Positions 40,677 through 51,640 of a DNA stretch of 64,000 bases are shown one piece after another (positions within the stretch are counted from its first letter, which is position 1; every line of letters begins with the position of its first letter). The notes under the pieces were generated by a model that was not told the origin of the DNA, did not search any database, and was given only the letters and a program-made list of their open reading frames with translations. Both the position numbers and the translations under genes were made by a program. The stretch comes from an uncultured SAR86 cluster bacterium (GTDB taxonomy: Bacteria > Pseudomonadota > Gammaproteobacteria > Magnimaribacterales > D2472): contig CACOPA010000007.1 of assembly GCA_902628925.1 (NCBI GenBank), positions 1 through 64,000 of the forward strand, written 5' to 3'.

Positions 40677-42029
40677 ATGATAGAAAAAAATCAAAGCATT
40701 TGCATCATTGGTGCCGGAAGTACCGGTATAGCAGCATGTAAGAATTTTCATCAAGCAGGTTTAGATTTTATTTGTTACGAAGCAAGCGATCAGATTGGTG
40801 GGAATTGGGTCTACAAAAATAAGAACCAAATGTCATCCGCTTACAAATCACTGCATATCAATACTTCCAGAGAAAAAATGGAATACTCAGATTTCCCAAT
40901 GCCTGATTCTTTTCCAGACTTTCCTCATCACAGCGATATTGCTAAATATTTTAACGATTACGTAGATCACTTTGGCTTTAGAGATAAAATTAAATTCAAT
41001 ACATCTGTAGTTTCAGCAATTCTACTAGAGGATGAGTCATGGCAAATATCTACCAGCGACGGCGTCACAAATATTTATGATAATTTGGTAGTTGCAAACG
41101 GGCATCATTGGGATCCCAGATACCCTAATCCAGATTTTAAAGGTAAATATTCTGGAGAAACCATGCACTCTCATCATTACTTAGAGCCTCATGACCCGGT
41201 TGACTGTGTGGGAAAGAATATTGTGATTGTTGGTGCTGGAAATTCTGCGATGGATATCGCGTGTGAACTTAGTAGAAAAAATACCGCAAACAAAGTTTTC
41301 CTTGCTGTTCGCAGCCCCGTTTGGATTACGCCTAAATATTTTGGTTCAACACCCTTAGATAGTTTTCAAAGACATCCATCAATAAAAGCAAATATTTTTC
41401 AAAAAGCATTCGAAAAGATTTTTGGTTTTTTAGCTGACTTTATTCTTACACGCAGAGTTATTAAGTATATTGGTAGACCAGAAGATATTGGATTGCCAAA
41501 ACCTTCTCATAAATTTACACAGGCTCACCCCACAATATCGAGCGAGATTCAGCTTAGAATCGGATCAGGCGACCTAATCATAAAACCAAACATAGATAAT
41601 TTTAATAATAAAACAGTTACATTTGATGATGGATCAAAGGAAGAAATTGACGTTATCATTTACGCTACAGGATATAAGATTTCTTTTCCATTTTTTAGCG
41701 ATTCTTTTTTAAAAGTAAAGAACAACGATATTGCTTTATATAAAAGAATATTTCATCCTCAATATTCATCACTTTTCTTTCTAGGTTTGGTGCAGCCGCT
41801 ATGCGCAATGATGCCAATCGCAGATGAGCAATCTAAGCTGCTTACCAGTTATCTAAAAAATACATACAAATTGCCTTCACAAGAGGTGATGAAGCAAGAT
41901 GCTGAATCCATTCACAATGAAATGAAGGATTACTATGTGGATTCACCTCGTCACACAATACAAATCAACTGTTTAACCTATACGGATGATCTGAGAGACG
42001 AGTTAAAATTAGGTAGTAGGAGGTTGTAG
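40677..42029 (+). CDS. Flavin-containing monooxygenase (FMO-like)
   Basis: FAD/NADPH oxygenase of the FMO class, acting on soft nucleophiles or ketones. The FAD loop is IGAGSTGIAA (residues 11-20), followed by EASDQIGGNW. The FMO fingerprint region FKGKYSGETMHSHHY begins at residue 154, and NADPH binds at VIVGAGNSAMDIA (about 183-195). ATGYKISFPFF is the conserved C-terminal ATGY motif. Length of 450 residues fits bacterial FMOs. It starts 14 bases from the divergent DsbD-domain gene and has no clear ribosome-binding site of its own. The next gene, an esterase, starts on its stop codon. Confidence 0.88.
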   Translation: MIEKNQSICIIGAGSTGIAACKNFHQAGLDFICYEASDQIGGNWVYKNKNQMSSAYKSLHINTSREKMEYSDFPMPDSFPDFPHHSDIAKYFNDYVDHFGFRDKIKFNTSVVSAILLEDESWQISTSDGVTNIYDNLVVANGHHWDPRYPNPDFKGKYSGETMHSHHYLEPHDPVDCVGKNIVIVGAGNSAMDIACELSRKNTANKVFLAVRSPVWITPKYFGSTPLDSFQRHPSIKANIFQKAFEKIFGFLADFILTRRVIKYIGRPEDIGLPKPSHKFTQAHPTISSEIQLRIGSGDLIIKPNIDNFNNKTVTFDDGSKEEIDVIIYATGYKISFPFFSDSFLKVKNNDIALYKRIFHPQYSSLFFLGLVQPLCAMMPIADEQSKLLTSYLKNTYKLPSQEVMKQDAESIHNEMKDYYVDSPRHTIQINCLTYTDDLRDELKLGSRRL

Positions 42030-43042
42030 TGCTAGCTAATTTTTTTATAGCGTTATTTCTAGCTATACCTGAACCTATTTTGAGAATTATATTCTTCTAC
42101 AAGAGAAGGATTATTATTGATAATCAGCGCCTAAATTTTCAGTCCCAAGTTTTTTTAAGTTTTATTGAAAAATCTTTGAAAGCATTGGGAGATGATCCCG
42201 TAAAGATAAGAACAGAAAGGGAAAAAAATAATTTAAAAAATCTTTCTGCAAAACCATCAATAAAAGTATCAACTCAAGATCATAATCTTGTTATAGGTGG
42301 TCATGAATTAATCCTTAGAGAATACATTCCCGAATCTATTAAAAGCAAAAACTCAATGCTTTATTTTCATGGCGGAGGCTATGTGATAGGTAGTATAAAT
42401 ACTCACCATACCTGGGTGAAATATTTTGCATCTAAGTTGCAGATGAAAATTTATTCTCTAAATTATAGATTGGCACCCGAATATCCATTCCCGAGCGCAC
42501 TTGAGGATGCAAATTTTGCTTTTGAATGGATAATGAAGAAGTACAATTGTGAGGCTAAAAATATAATCTTATGCGGTGATAGTGCTGGCGCTCATCTCGC
42601 AGCTTCTCTATCTAACTACAGATTAGATAATCAAAACAAAAGCAGCAAAACACAACTATTAATTTATCCAATGATAGATCCAAGCTGTAATTCGAAATCA
42701 CAAGATCTTTTTGCTAATGGTTTCCTATTAACTAAAGAATCAATGCACAGATTTTGGTCTCTATTTAGAGGAAATATCAGTGATGATGAAAATCCATATT
42801 TCAACCTAATGCATCAAGAAGACCTTTCAAATTCTCCAGACACTCTTATAATTACAGCCGGATTTGACCCATTGAGGGATGAGGCAGAAATTTATGCCAA
42901 AAAACTTAATCGATCAGGAGCTCGAGTTAGACAATTGCACTACCCAGATTTATTTCACGGATTTGTAAATTTAACTGGATTAAGGGCATGCAAGACTGCT
43001 GTTGACGATATGATTGATGAAATGAGAAATTTTTATGAATAA
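42029..43042 (+). CDS. Alpha/beta hydrolase, hormone-sensitive lipase (HSL) family
   Basis: Carboxylesterase of the HSL group. The oxyanion motif is HGGG (residues 114-117), the nucleophile is Ser185 in GDSAG, the acid is Asp280 in GFDPLRDEA, and the base is His310 in LFHGFVN. A hydrophobic N-terminal helix (residues 1-20) may anchor it to the membrane. It starts with GTG at 42029, on the stop of the FMO gene, behind a strong TAGGAGG site, so the two proteins should be made together. Oxygenation by a monooxygenase followed by ester cleavage is a known sequence of reactions; here it is an inference. Confidence 0.9.
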   Translation: MLANFFIALFLAIPEPILRIIFFYKRRIIIDNQRLNFQSQVFLSFIEKSLKALGDDPVKIRTEREKNNLKNLSAKPSIKVSTQDHNLVIGGHELILREYIPESIKSKNSMLYFHGGGYVIGSINTHHTWVKYFASKLQMKIYSLNYRLAPEYPFPSALEDANFAFEWIMKKYNCEAKNIILCGDSAGAHLAASLSNYRLDNQNKSSKTQLLIYPMIDPSCNSKSQDLFANGFLLTKESMHRFWSLFRGNISDDENPYFNLMHQEDLSNSPDTLIITAGFDPLRDEAEIYAKKLNRSGARVRQLHYPDLFHGFVNLTGLRACKTAVDDMIDEMRNFYE

Positions 43043-44633
43043 ATTACTTTCAGTTTCTAGCTTAGACGTTAAGTTTAATCTAAGAGATTCAGTTTTTTAT
43101 GCTGTGAAAAATGCTTCGTTTGAAATATCAGAAAATGAAATTGTTGGTCTTGTCGGTGAATCGGGATCAGGTAAGTCAGTAACTGCAATGTCACTTATGA
43201 GGTTACTGCCTGAGCCTAAGGCAGAGTTTGGAGCAAACTCAAAGATATCCTTTAGAGATAATGATGTCTTATCGCTTCCTGCTAACCAACTTCGACTAAC
43301 AAGAGGCAGTGAAATAAGCATGATATTTCAAGAACCTATGACTTCTTTAAACCCCTTTCATAAAGTTGGAAAGCAGATACAGGAATCAATTTGTTTGCAT
43401 CAAAAATTAACAAAAGAAGAATCAAAAGATGAAGCCATTAACTTAATGAAACTCGTTGAGATTCCAGATTCGAAGAATAGATATCATTCATATCCATATG
43501 AATTATCCGGAGGGCAAAGGCAAAGGGTTATGATTGCAATGGCCCTAGCTAATAAACCAAAATTGCTCATCGCGGATGAACCAACTACCGCTCTCGACGT
43601 AACTATTCAAGCTCAGATACTGGACCTAATCTCAAAATTAAGAAATGAGGTTGGCATGGCGGTTTTATTTATCACTCATGATCTTGGACTGATTGAATCT
43701 TTTTCAGAAAAGGTGATTGTGATGAAGGAAGGCGAAATTGTAGAACAAGGGCAAACAAAAGAAATTTTTTCAAATCCACAACATGCATATACAAAAATGC
43801 TTTTAGCCTCAGAGCCCAAACCTCTAGAGAGCACTCAGAAAGATGAATCTGTATCACTTGAAGTTAAGTCTTTGTCAGTAAGATTTAATCTTAAAAATAA
43901 TTCTTTTATGGCACGTAAGCAATTTACAGCAGTTGACGATGTAACTTTCCAGATCAATTCAAATTCTACTGTTGGATTAGTCGGCGAATCTGGTTCAGGT
44001 AAGTCTACATTGGGTAAAGCAATTGCTGGATTATTAAATTATGAGGGTGAAATATTATTTGATGGAAAAAATCTTGGTAAGATTTCTGCCTCTGAAAGAC
44101 AAAAAATTAAAAAAGATATTCAGATTATTTTCCAAGATCCTTTCGGCTCATTATCTCCTAGAATGACCGTGGGCGAGATTATTGGTGAAGGCCTAGATGT
44201 GCATTTTGATTTAGAGAAAAATGAAAAGGTATCGCTAATAAAAGATTCAATGAAGGATGTTGGGTTAAATCCAGAGCATATGTTCAAGTATCCTCATGAA
44301 TTTTCAGGAGGACAACGCCAAAGAATTGCCATTGCTAGATCGATTATTTTAAAACCTAAATTACTTATACTTGATGAGCCAACTTCTGCACTTGATCGAT
44401 CCATCCAGATTCAAGTCTTGGAGCTGCTAAAAGAACTCCAGAAGAAACTTAAATTGACCTATTTATTTATCAGCCATGATCTTAAAGTTATCAGATCAAT
44501 CTCAGATCATATTTTTGTTATGCAAAATGGGAAAATTATAGAAACCGGACCATCTAAAGTTGTATTTGAAGATCCTAAAAATCAATATACAGTAGACTTG
44601 CTAAAAGCTGCTTTAAAATATTCCTCTGGTTAA
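43035..44633 (+). CDS. Fused double ABC ATPase, peptide type (YejF-like)
   Basis: Two ABC ATPase domains in one chain, as in YejF or GsiA, which power peptide or nickel-type importers. The first half has Walker A GESGSGKS (41-48), signature LSGGQRQRV and Walker B LLIADEPT. The second half repeats them with [18 protein letters not shown] and [12 protein letters not shown]. The oligopeptide-specific C-terminal extension is present in each half ([29 protein letters not shown]). Length of 532 residues matches YejF. No permease or binding protein lies near; they must be encoded elsewhere. It overlaps the esterase by 8 bases and is 2 bases from ilvD. Confidence 0.9.
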   Translation: MNKLLSVSSLDVKFNLRDSVFYAVKNASFEISENEIVGLVGESGSGKSVTAMSLMRLLPEPKAEFGANSKISFRDNDVLSLPANQLRLTRGSEISMIFQEPMTSLNPFHKVGKQIQESICLHQKLTKEESKDEAINLMKLVEIPDSKNRYHSYPYELSGGQRQRVMIAMALANKPKLLIADEPTTALDVTIQAQILDLISKLRNEVGMAVLFITHDLGLIESFSEKVIVMKEGEIVEQGQTKEIFSNPQHAYTKMLLASEPKPLESTQKDESVSLEVKSLSVRFNLKNNSFMARKQFTAVDDVTFQINSNSTVGLVGESGSGKSTLGKAIAGLLNYEGEILFDGKNLGKISASERQKIKKDIQIIFQDPFGSLSPRMTVGEIIGEGLDVHFDLEKNEKVSLIKDSMKDVGLNPEHMFKYPHEFSGGQRQRIAIARSIILKPKLLILDEPTSALDRSIQIQVLELLKELQKKLKLTYLFISHDLKVIRSISDHIFVMQNGKIIETGPSKVVFEDPKNQYTVDLLKAALKYSSG

Positions 44634-44635
44634 AT

Positions 44636-46309
44636 ATGACTAAAAGAAAACATTCAAGCAAATTAGTAGATGGTCCATTACAGGCCGCTTCAAGATCAAT
44701 GCTAAGAGGTGTTGGATTTTCTTCAGAGGATTTCAAAAAACCATTAGTGGGAGTTGCTTCTACTTGGTCAAAAGTTACACCCTGCAACATGCATATTAAC
44801 GATTTAGCTGAGATCGTTGAGCAATCAGTTGATGAATCAAATTGTAAAGCAGTCTTATTTAATACCATTACAGTATCTGATGGTATTTCGATGGGAACTG
44901 AAGGCATGAAATACTCATTGGTTTCAAGGGAGGTGATAGCTGATTCAATAGAAACAGTTGTTGGTTGTCTTGGTTATGATGGCTTGGTAGCAATCGGTGG
45001 ATGTGATAAAAATATGCCAGGAGCCCTGATTGGGATTGCAAGATTAAATAGACCATCTCTTTTTATCTATGGCGGATCTATCAAGCCCAGTCATGAAAAT
45101 ACAGATTATGTAACAGTCTGTGAGAAGACTGGAGAGTACGCAAAAGGAGATATTTCTGAAGACGAACTCATTAGAATTGAAAAAATCTCTGTAAAAGGCC
45201 CAGGCTCATGCGGAGGCATGTATACAGCTAATACAATGGCTTCAGCTATTGAAGCTCTTGGAATGAGTCTTCCAGGCAGCAGTAGTCAAGATGCTATATC
45301 TAATAATAAAAAACAAGATTGCAGAGAGGCAGGTGCAGCGATAGAACATTTGATTGAATTAGATTTAAAGCCTTCAGATATTATGACCAAAGAAGCTTTT
45401 GAAAATGCGATAACTGCGGTTATTGCCCTTGGTGGATCTACAAATGCAGTGTTGCATCTTTTGGCAATGGCATATGCAATTGGAGTTGATTTGCATTTAG
45501 ATGATTTTTCTAGGATTGGAGAAAATGTTCCCGTTATTGCAGATATCAAACCATTTGGTAATCATTTTATGTCTGAGCTGAATGAACAAGGGGGAATTTC
45601 ACCCGTTTTAAAAATGCTGCTGGATAAAAATTTACTCCACGGGGATTGTTTAACGGTAACAGGAAAAACACTTGCTGAAAATCTTAAAGATATCAGTCCT
45701 TATAATTCCAGTCAGGGCATTATTAAGTCTCTTGAAGATCCAATAAAAGGAAGTAGTCATCTCAGAATTCTTTACGGTAACTTAGCACCTGAAGGAGCAG
45801 TTGCTAAGATTACGGGCCAAGAAGGAACTACTTTTGAAGGGAAGGCAAGAGTTTTCAACTCTGAAGAAGACGGTAATCAAGCTATTCTTAACAAGGAAAT
45901 AAAAGCAGGAGATGTTGTGGTGATCCGTTATGAGGGTCCAAAAGGTGGCCCTGGCATGAGAGAAATGCTTAAACCTACCTCTGCCATAATGGGACAAGGC
46001 CTTGGAGACAAAGTAGCATTTATTACTGATGGAAGGTTTTCAGGTGGGACTCATGGGTTTGTTGTAGGTCATATCTCTCCAGAAGCAGAAGTTGGAGGAC
46101 CAATTGCATTAATTGAAGATGATGATCTTATTAGAATTGATGCTGAATCAAATGAACTAATCCTTTTGGTGGATGAGGAAATTTTGCAAGAAAGAAAAAG
46201 AAATTTGAAAAATATCAATACGTCCCCAAAAAAGGGTGTGCTGGCTAAATACAAACATTTAGTTGGCAGCGCGTCTAAAGGAGCTGTCACTGATTCACAT
46301 GATCAATAG
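44636..46309 (+). CDS. ilvD: Dihydroxy-acid dehydratase
   Basis: Iron-sulfur enzyme that makes 2-keto acids in isoleucine and valine synthesis. The cluster cysteines are in [23 protein letters not shown] and [32 protein letters not shown] is the conserved C-terminal active-site segment. Length of 557 residues is normal. It is separated from the ilvBHC genes at the right end of the window and sits two bases after the ABC ATPase gene; the hemB start lies inside its last codons. Confidence 0.97.
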   Translation: MTKRKHSSKLVDGPLQAASRSMLRGVGFSSEDFKKPLVGVASTWSKVTPCNMHINDLAEIVEQSVDESNCKAVLFNTITVSDGISMGTEGMKYSLVSREVIADSIETVVGCLGYDGLVAIGGCDKNMPGALIGIARLNRPSLFIYGGSIKPSHENTDYVTVCEKTGEYAKGDISEDELIRIEKISVKGPGSCGGMYTANTMASAIEALGMSLPGSSSQDAISNNKKQDCREAGAAIEHLIELDLKPSDIMTKEAFENAITAVIALGGSTNAVLHLLAMAYAIGVDLHLDDFSRIGENVPVIADIKPFGNHFMSELNEQGGISPVLKMLLDKNLLHGDCLTVTGKTLAENLKDISPYNSSQGIIKSLEDPIKGSSHLRILYGNLAPEGAVAKITGQEGTTFEGKARVFNSEEDGNQAILNKEIKAGDVVVIRYEGPKGGPGMREMLKPTSAIMGQGLGDKVAFITDGRFSGGTHGFVVGHISPEAEVGGPIALIEDDDLIRIDAESNELILLVDEEILQERKRNLKNINTSPKKGVLAKYKHLVGSASKGAVTDSHDQ

Positions 46310-47294
46310 AAAATACCCAAGCACAAGGCTTAGAAGACTTCGACAATCTAAAACAATAAGAGATTTAGTTGCTGAAAATACTGTTTCCAGTAACGATCTA
46401 ATTGAGCCAATGTTCTTAGTAAACTCTAAATCAGATGCAGGCCCTGTAAACTCGATGCCTGGTGTTGAGAGGTTTGAAAAAGATCAGCTTTTTAGAGAAA
46501 TTGAGGAAAGTATTAAACATGGCATCAAGGCGTTTGCTATTTTTCCAGTTGTACCAAGTGATTTGAAGGATGAAAGCGGCTCATATGCTTTATCAGCAGA
46601 TAATTTTTTGATTAATTTTCTTAGAGAGTTTAGTGAAAGATATCCTGATGTAATTTCAATTGCAGATGTTGCGCTGGATCCATATACATCTCACGGGCAT
46701 GATGGAATATTGGCCAATGACATTGTTCTAAATGATGAAACTAATGAGCTCTTAGGAAAACAGGCTGTATTACTTGCAGATGCTGGCGCTAGTATCGTAG
46801 CACCATCTGACATGATGGATGGAAGAATTGGCGTCATAAGGTCAGCTTTGGACGCAAATAAAAATAAAGACACCATTATCTTATCTTATGCAGCAAAATT
46901 TGCTTCTTCGTTTTATGGTCCATTTAGGGATGCGGTCGGCTCCAAAACCAATCTTGCAGGTGCATCAAAAAAAACATATCAAATGGATGTAAGAAATTCA
47001 GATGAAGCATTGCACGAAGTTGCAATTGATGTAGATGAGGGTGCGGATATTGTTATGATTAAGCCCGGTATGCCTTATTTAGATATCATTTCCAAGGTAA
47101 AAGAAAAGTTTCAAATGCCTACTTTTGCATATCAGGTGAGCGGTGAATACAGCATGCTTTCGAATGCTACAAGCCAAGGATTGCTTGATAAAAGCGTTAT
47201 GCTAGAATCGATTGTAAGTTTAAAAAGAGCTGGATCTGATGCAGTTCTTACCTACGCTGCAAAGCAAATTGCCAAGGAGATAAAAGATGAGTAA
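46299..47294 (+). CDS. hemB: Delta-aminolevulinic acid dehydratase
   Basis: Joins two molecules of 5-aminolevulinate to porphobilinogen, the second common step of heme synthesis. I start it at ATG 46299 ([15 protein letters not shown]), inside the end of ilvD; upstream starts only add residues not seen in the family. The Schiff-base lysines are in [18 protein letters not shown] and [12 protein letters not shown]. The metal segment reads [13 protein letters not shown] without a Cys triad, so the enzyme is the magnesium type. It overlaps trxA by 8 bases. Confidence 0.95.
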   Translation: MINRKYPSTRLRRLRQSKTIRDLVAENTVSSNDLIEPMFLVNSKSDAGPVNSMPGVERFEKDQLFREIEESIKHGIKAFAIFPVVPSDLKDESGSYALSADNFLINFLREFSERYPDVISIADVALDPYTSHGHDGILANDIVLNDETNELLGKQAVLLADAGASIVAPSDMMDGRIGVIRSALDANKNKDTIILSYAAKFASSFYGPFRDAVGSKTNLAGASKKTYQMDVRNSDEALHEVAIDVDEGADIVMIKPGMPYLDIISKVKEKFQMPTFAYQVSGEYSMLSNATSQGLLDKSVMLESIVSLKRAGSDAVLTYAAKQIAKEIKDE

Positions 47295-47613
47295 TGGTGT
47301 TTTAGAAGTTTCAAATGATAATTTTGAGTCCGAAGTTGTGAATAGTGAAAAACCAGTACTTGTAGATTTTTGGGCTGAGTGGTGCGGGCCATGCAAACAA
47401 ATTGCCCCTGTAGTTGAAGAAATAGCTGATGAACATTCAGATAAGTTAAAAGTTTGCAAGATGGATGTTGACGCAAATAGAGAAACGGCCGTTCAATTTG
47501 GAATTAGATCTATACCAACATTATTGATTTTTAAAAATGGTGAAGTTGCAGGATCACAAATCGGGGCAGTTAGTAAGCAGCAGCTTTTGGAGTTTATTCA
47601 AGCAGAAATATAA
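47287..47613 (+). CDS. trxA: Thioredoxin
   Basis: Cytoplasmic disulfide reductase. The active site is WCGPC with Cys33 and Cys36, preceded by LVDFWAEWC; the cis-proline is in IRSIPTLLIF. Length of 108 residues is exactly that of TrxA. It overlaps hemB by 8 bases and lies 95 bases before rho, as trxA does in E. coli and relatives. Confidence 0.96.
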   Translation: MSNGVLEVSNDNFESEVVNSEKPVLVDFWAEWCGPCKQIAPVVEEIADEHSDKLKVCKMDVDANRETAVQFGIRSIPTLLIFKNGEVAGSQIGAVSKQQLLEFIQAEI

Positions 47614-47708
47614 TTTTGCATCTTTAGCAAAAAGCTACTATCATTCGCATATCACGGTCTTTTGACCACCATTCATTGTAATTTTTCTTTTCCAGAGGAC
47701 AAAACCAT
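47614..47708 (+). promoter_or_regulatory. trxA-rho leader region
   Basis: In this 95-base gap E. coli relatives carry the rho leader, where Rho limits its own synthesis. I see no leader-peptide ORF. Two small hairpins are possible: TAGC-AAAAA-GCTA near 47626 and GGTC-TTTT-GACC near 47659. A purine run AGAGGA lies before ATG 47709. Autoregulation is known for the family; here it is not shown by the sequence. Confidence 0.35.
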
Positions 47709-48986
47709 ATGAATTTATCAGAGATTAAAACTAAATCTATTAGTGATTTAATTGATATTGCTACCGATCTTGGCATCGAAGATGTCGGGCGACTTAAAAA
47801 GCAAGACATAATTTTTAGGATTTTTAAGCAACAAGCCAGTGAGGGAAGTGATATTTTCGGTGGCGGTGTTTTGGAAATACTTAATGATGGTTTTGGTTTT
47901 TTGAGATCGACTGAGAATTCTTACTGTACCAGTGCAGATGATATTTATGTTTCACCAAGCCAAGTTAGAAAGTTTGCGCTTAGAAAAGGTGATGAAGTTC
48001 AAGGCAAGATAAGGCCGCCCAAGGATCAAGAAAGATATTTTGCGCTTGTCCAAATCGATACCATCAATGGAGAAACACCAGATAAAGCTAAAAAGAAAAT
48101 ACTATTTGAAAATCTGACTCCTCTCTTTCCTAATAATAGACTAATGCTTGAGCAAGGCACTGGATCAAATGCTGACATCTCATCAAGGGTTATTGATTTA
48201 ACTGCTCCTATCGGTAAAGGCCAACGTGGCTTAATTGTGTCGCCTCCCAAAGCAGGTAAAACCTTAATGCTTCAAAGTATTGCTCACTCAATTACAAAAA
48301 ATAATCCTGAAGTCGAGTTAATTGTCTTGTTAATTGATGAGAGACCTGAAGAGGTTACCGACATGAGTCGAACTGTAAGAGGAGAAGTGGTTGCCAGTAC
48401 TTTTGATGAGCCTCCAACTAGACATGTTCAAGTTGCGGATATGGTGATTGAAAAGGCTAAACGCTTAACTGAACATAAGAAAGATGTTGTGATATTGCTT
48501 GATTCAATCACTAGGCTGGGAAGAGCTTATAATGCAGTGCAACCAGCTTCGGGGAAGATACTTTCGGGAGGTGTAGATTCAAATGCGCTAGAAAGACCAA
48601 AAAGATTTTTTGGAGCGGCTAGAAATCTTGAAGAGGGCGGAAGTCTTACTATCATTGCAACTGCTTTAGTAGATACTGGTTCAAAAATGGATGAAGTAAT
48701 TTATGAAGAATTTAAGGGCACGGGAAATATGGAGATTCATCTGGAAAGAAACATTGCTGAAAAAAGAATCTATCCTGCTATAAATATTAGACGTTCAGGA
48801 ACTCGAAGAGAGGACTTACTTACCACTGATGAAGAACTACAAAGAATGATAATTTTAAGAAAACTTCTAGATGATATGGAAGATGCTCAAGCTATCGAGT
48901 GGCTGATAGAGAAACTTAAAATGACAAAGACTAATGATGAATTCTTTGCTGCAATGCGAAGTGGAAACGGAAAGAAGAAAAGTTAG
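47709..48986 (+). CDS. rho: Transcription termination factor Rho
   Basis: Hexameric RNA helicase that ends transcription of untranslated RNA. It has the N-terminal helix bundle, the RNA-binding cold-shock-like domain ([15 protein letters not shown] and [18 protein letters not shown]), and the ATPase domain with Walker A PPKAGKT, the Walker [14 protein letters not shown] and the R-loop/Q-loop segment ([14 protein letters not shown]). Length of 425 residues is close to E. coli Rho. It converges on hemD with a 4-base overlap, leaving no room for a terminator. Confidence 0.97.
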   Translation: MNLSEIKTKSISDLIDIATDLGIEDVGRLKKQDIIFRIFKQQASEGSDIFGGGVLEILNDGFGFLRSTENSYCTSADDIYVSPSQVRKFALRKGDEVQGKIRPPKDQERYFALVQIDTINGETPDKAKKKILFENLTPLFPNNRLMLEQGTGSNADISSRVIDLTAPIGKGQRGLIVSPPKAGKTLMLQSIAHSITKNNPEVELIVLLIDERPEEVTDMSRTVRGEVVASTFDEPPTRHVQVADMVIEKAKRLTEHKKDVVILLDSITRLGRAYNAVQPASGKILSGGVDSNALERPKRFFGAARNLEEGGSLTIIATALVDTGSKMDEVIYEEFKGTGNMEIHLERNIAEKRIYPAINIRRSGTRREDLLTTDEELQRMIILRKLLDDMEDAQAIEWLIEKLKMTKTNDEFFAAMRSGNGKKKS

Positions 48987-49693
48987 TTAATTTTTATACA
49001 AGCATCAATCATATCTTCATCGATTGCACTGCTCGCCTGAACAACCTTACCTGATACCTTGCTAACATGATTGGCTATTCTCGTTGATGGAATTATCCAT
49101 GTTGTGCTTGATAAAGCCTTTTTAGAAAGGTCTGCAGTTAGAGCATCAAAAATATTTGTGCTGTAAATAAAGACAATGTTTTCGGAGGACTCTAATTCTT
49201 TTTGTAAATTTTTAACCATTTCATGATTTATTTCTAAATCATGAGATGCAATATAAACTACTTCTGTTTCTTCATTGCTTGAGATACTTTTCTCGGACCA
49301 TGAATTGCTAAAAATAATTACTTTTTTTAATCCCTCATCTTGCATCAGCAGTCCAAGTCCTTCAGATTGAAATTCTTTAGGGATTAGACTTTTAAGACCA
49401 TGGTTTGAAAGATTTTCTTGAGTAGATGGGCCGACTGCAAGGAATTTTGCATTGCATTCCTCTAGAGAGATAAAATCTTGAACAATTTTTATCCCGTACT
49501 TTACTGCTGCGGCACTGGTAAAAGCTATGCCATCAAAAGTATGAATATCTTTGAGTATCTCAATATCGGCTGATGTTAAGTTTTTGCGTTGTTTAATATC
49601 TGATAATGGAAATGAAGTATGTTCAATATTTAATGCTTCTAATTTATAGCTAAGCTTTCTTGCTTGTTTGTGTGGTCTGGTATTAATGATCAT
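48983..49693 (-). CDS. hemD: Uroporphyrinogen-III synthase
   Basis: Closes hydroxymethylbilane to uroporphyrinogen III. HemD is poorly conserved; support comes from the opening [23 protein letters not shown], the [15 protein letters not shown] stretch, [18 protein letters not shown], the C-terminal [15 protein letters not shown], a length of 236 residues and its place directly after hemC. The start overlaps the hemC stop by one base. It is the last gene of the rsmD-hemC-hemD minus-strand unit. Confidence 0.87.
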   Translation of the reverse strand: MIINTRPHKQARKLSYKLEALNIEHTSFPLSDIKQRKNLTSADIEILKDIHTFDGIAFTSAAAVKYGIKIVQDFISLEECNAKFLAVGPSTQENLSNHGLKSLIPKEFQSEGLGLLMQDEGLKKVIIFSNSWSEKSISSNEETEVVYIASHDLEINHEMVKNLQKELESSENIVFIYSTNIFDALTADLSKKALSSTTWIIPSTRIANHVSKVSGKVVQASSAIDEDMIDACIKIN

Positions 49694-50604
49694 TAATTTG
49701 AAATTAATTCTTTGATTTTTAAATCTTCTATTTTATTAAATAACTCTAAATAAAATTGATCTAATTCAGCTTCAATGAAACACATATCAATTTTTTCTAC
49801 TTTTAAGCTTTTGTGATCAAACGCACGAAGATTCACCGCGAACGTACTTTCTTTTATTTTTTTGCAAATCAAAGCAATTGCAGAGTTACAGTCACCTTCT
49901 AAATATTTAATAATTTTTCTCTCAACAGAGGCAATAAAGTATGTTTCATGATGATTAATGCTTTTAATGATTTCTAATTTCTGTGGATTTATATCTCTAC
50001 CCACTTCAATTCCAATTATTGCTTGTGTCGCTGCAGGAAGCATTACTGATGAATCAATTTTCTCTACATTTTCTAAATTTAACTGAAGTCTATCCAGAGC
50101 AGCTGTCGCTATAACTAATGCATCAAATTCATTATCTTTTAACTTTTTTATTCTTGTATGAATATTGCCTCTAACTGGACACACTTCCAAAGAAGGATTG
50201 AATAATTTGACTTGTGCTGCACGTCTAGGAGATGAGGTTGCGACAATTGATTTATCTTTTAGCTGGTCAAGGGTTATTGATTCTTTAAAAATAATTGAAT
50301 CGGAAGGGTTAGCCCGCTCTAGAGTGGCTACTATTTGGAATTCATCATTAAGATCTGCTGGAACATCTTTAAGGCTATGCACCGCAATGTCTGCATCACC
50401 CATCACTAATGCTTCTTCGAGTCGTTTAACAAAGACACCTTTTCCACCTAATTCATGAATTGGCCTTAAGTCCTTGTCACCTTCAGAATCAAGGGGTATC
50501 AACTCACAAATACAATCTGGATGCTTATCAATGATTGCTTGTTTTACAGCTTCGGCTTGATAAAGGGCTAAAGGAGATTTTCGTGTTGCAATTTTTATTT
50601 CCAT
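49693..50604 (-). CDS. hemC: Porphobilinogen deaminase
   Basis: Polymerises four porphobilinogens to hydroxymethylbilane. Signatures are IATRKSPLALYQAE, DADIAVHSLKDVP, VATSSPRRAAQ and VRGNIHTRIKKL, the last holding cofactor-binding arginines. The dipyrromethane cofactor attaches at Cys239 in LEGDCNSAI, equivalent to Cys242 of E. coli. Length of 303 residues is normal. Its start overlaps the end of rsmD by 10 bases, an arrangement not standard in E. coli. Confidence 0.96.
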   Translation of the reverse strand: MEIKIATRKSPLALYQAEAVKQAIIDKHPDCICELIPLDSEGDKDLRPIHELGGKGVFVKRLEEALVMGDADIAVHSLKDVPADLNDEFQIVATLERANPSDSIIFKESITLDQLKDKSIVATSSPRRAAQVKLFNPSLEVCPVRGNIHTRIKKLKDNEFDALVIATAALDRLQLNLENVEKIDSSVMLPAATQAIIGIEVGRDINPQKLEIIKSINHHETYFIASVERKIIKYLEGDCNSAIALICKKIKESTFAVNLRAFDHKSLKVEKIDMCFIEAELDQFYLELFNKIEDLKIKELISN

Positions 50605-51152
50605 TGAATGAGTTGTCCTTTTGCTTCTCCTACTTTTTTTTCTCTTATGGCTTTTAAAGTATCAGGTATATTAATGGGGATTCTTGCTGCATGCTCTAAA
50701 AAAATAAAACCATTCTTTGAAAGCATTTTATTTAAAGCAATAGTTTCTAATAGAATTTCATAATTTTTGAACTCGTAGGGAGGATCCATAAAAATAAGGT
50801 CAAATACTTCTTCATTGCTATGCATCCATGCAAAAACATCAGCTCTAATGCATTCACACTTATCCTTATAATTAAGCTGACCAGCTAATTTATTAATCTT
50901 ATTGATGTGATCATTTGTATGATCAACAAATGTAACCTTTGATGCATTGCGAGAGAGACATTCCAGACCAAGACTTCCAGTCCCTGCAAATAAATCCAAG
51001 CAATTTGAATTAAGGATATTAAATTGCACCCAATCAAAAGCAATTTTTTTTAAACGATCACTGGTAGGCCTTAATTTTGAACTAGGTTTAAAATTTATCT
51101 TGAATCCCTTGTTAGAACCACTGATAATTCTTATGCTTGGATTAGTTTTCAA
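50595..51152 (-). CDS. rsmD: 16S rRNA (guanine-966-N2) methyltransferase
   Basis: Methylates G966 of 16S rRNA. The Rossmann methyltransferase core is visible with LDLFAGTGSLGLECLSR for AdoMet binding and the catalytic FMDPPYEF (N/DPPY motif). The N-terminal ISGSNKGFKINF and LRPTSDRLKKIAFDWVQ are RsmD-specific. Length of 185 residues is normal. It leads the rsmD-hemC-hemD unit and diverges from the flavin reductase gene across 23 bases. Confidence 0.93.
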   Translation of the reverse strand: MKTNPSIRIISGSNKGFKINFKPSSKLRPTSDRLKKIAFDWVQFNILNSNCLDLFAGTGSLGLECLSRNASKVTFVDHTNDHINKINKLAGQLNYKDKCECIRADVFAWMHSNEEVFDLIFMDPPYEFKNYEILLETIALNKMLSKNGFIFLEHAARIPINIPDTLKAIREKKVGEAKGQLIQWK

Positions 51153-51175
51153 TATTTCTAAAAGTAAGTTTATAA

Positions 51176-51640
51176 ATGTTACAACAAGAATTCCTAAAAT
51201 CGATGAGATATTTAGCTGCCTCAGTCAGTATTATCTCTGCAAAGGATTCAAATGATAAGCCTTATGCAATGACGGCATCCTCAGTTACTTCTTTAACTCT
51301 TGAACCCCCATCAATCTTGGTATGCGTCAATCATGATGCGTCAATTCACGACCATCTATTAAACGATGAGGCTAAGTTTTGCGTTAATTTGCTCAAGAAA
51401 AATCAACAAGACATCGCTACACTCTGCAGTATCAAAGAAAAAGAAGATCAAAGATTTGAAGATAAAAATTGGAATTTAGACAGTGTCCCTTTTTTGCAAA
51501 GCTCTCAATCGAATATATTTTGTAAGGTTAAAAAATATTTAGATTATGAAACCCACACTATAATAATCGGAGAGGTTTATAAATCTCATAACGATGACGG
51601 CTTTGACACTTTGATGTATGCAAATGGAAAATACTTATAA
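51176..51640 (+). CDS. Flavin reductase-like domain protein
   Basis: A 154-residue split-barrel protein of the flavin reductase/HpaC type, which supplies reduced FMN or FAD to two-component oxygenases or binds flavin itself. The family elements are MRYLAASVSIISAKD, AMTASSVTSLTLEPPSILVCVNHDAS, FCVNLLKKNQ and the C-terminal THTIIIGEVYKS. No oxygenase partner is adjacent. It overlaps the DUF4399 gene by 23 bases. Confidence 0.85.
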   Translation: MLQQEFLKSMRYLAASVSIISAKDSNDKPYAMTASSVTSLTLEPPSILVCVNHDASIHDHLLNDEAKFCVNLLKKNQQDIATLCSIKEKEDQRFEDKNWNLDSVPFLQSSQSNIFCKVKKYLDYETHTIIIGEVYKSHNDDGFDTLMYANGKYL

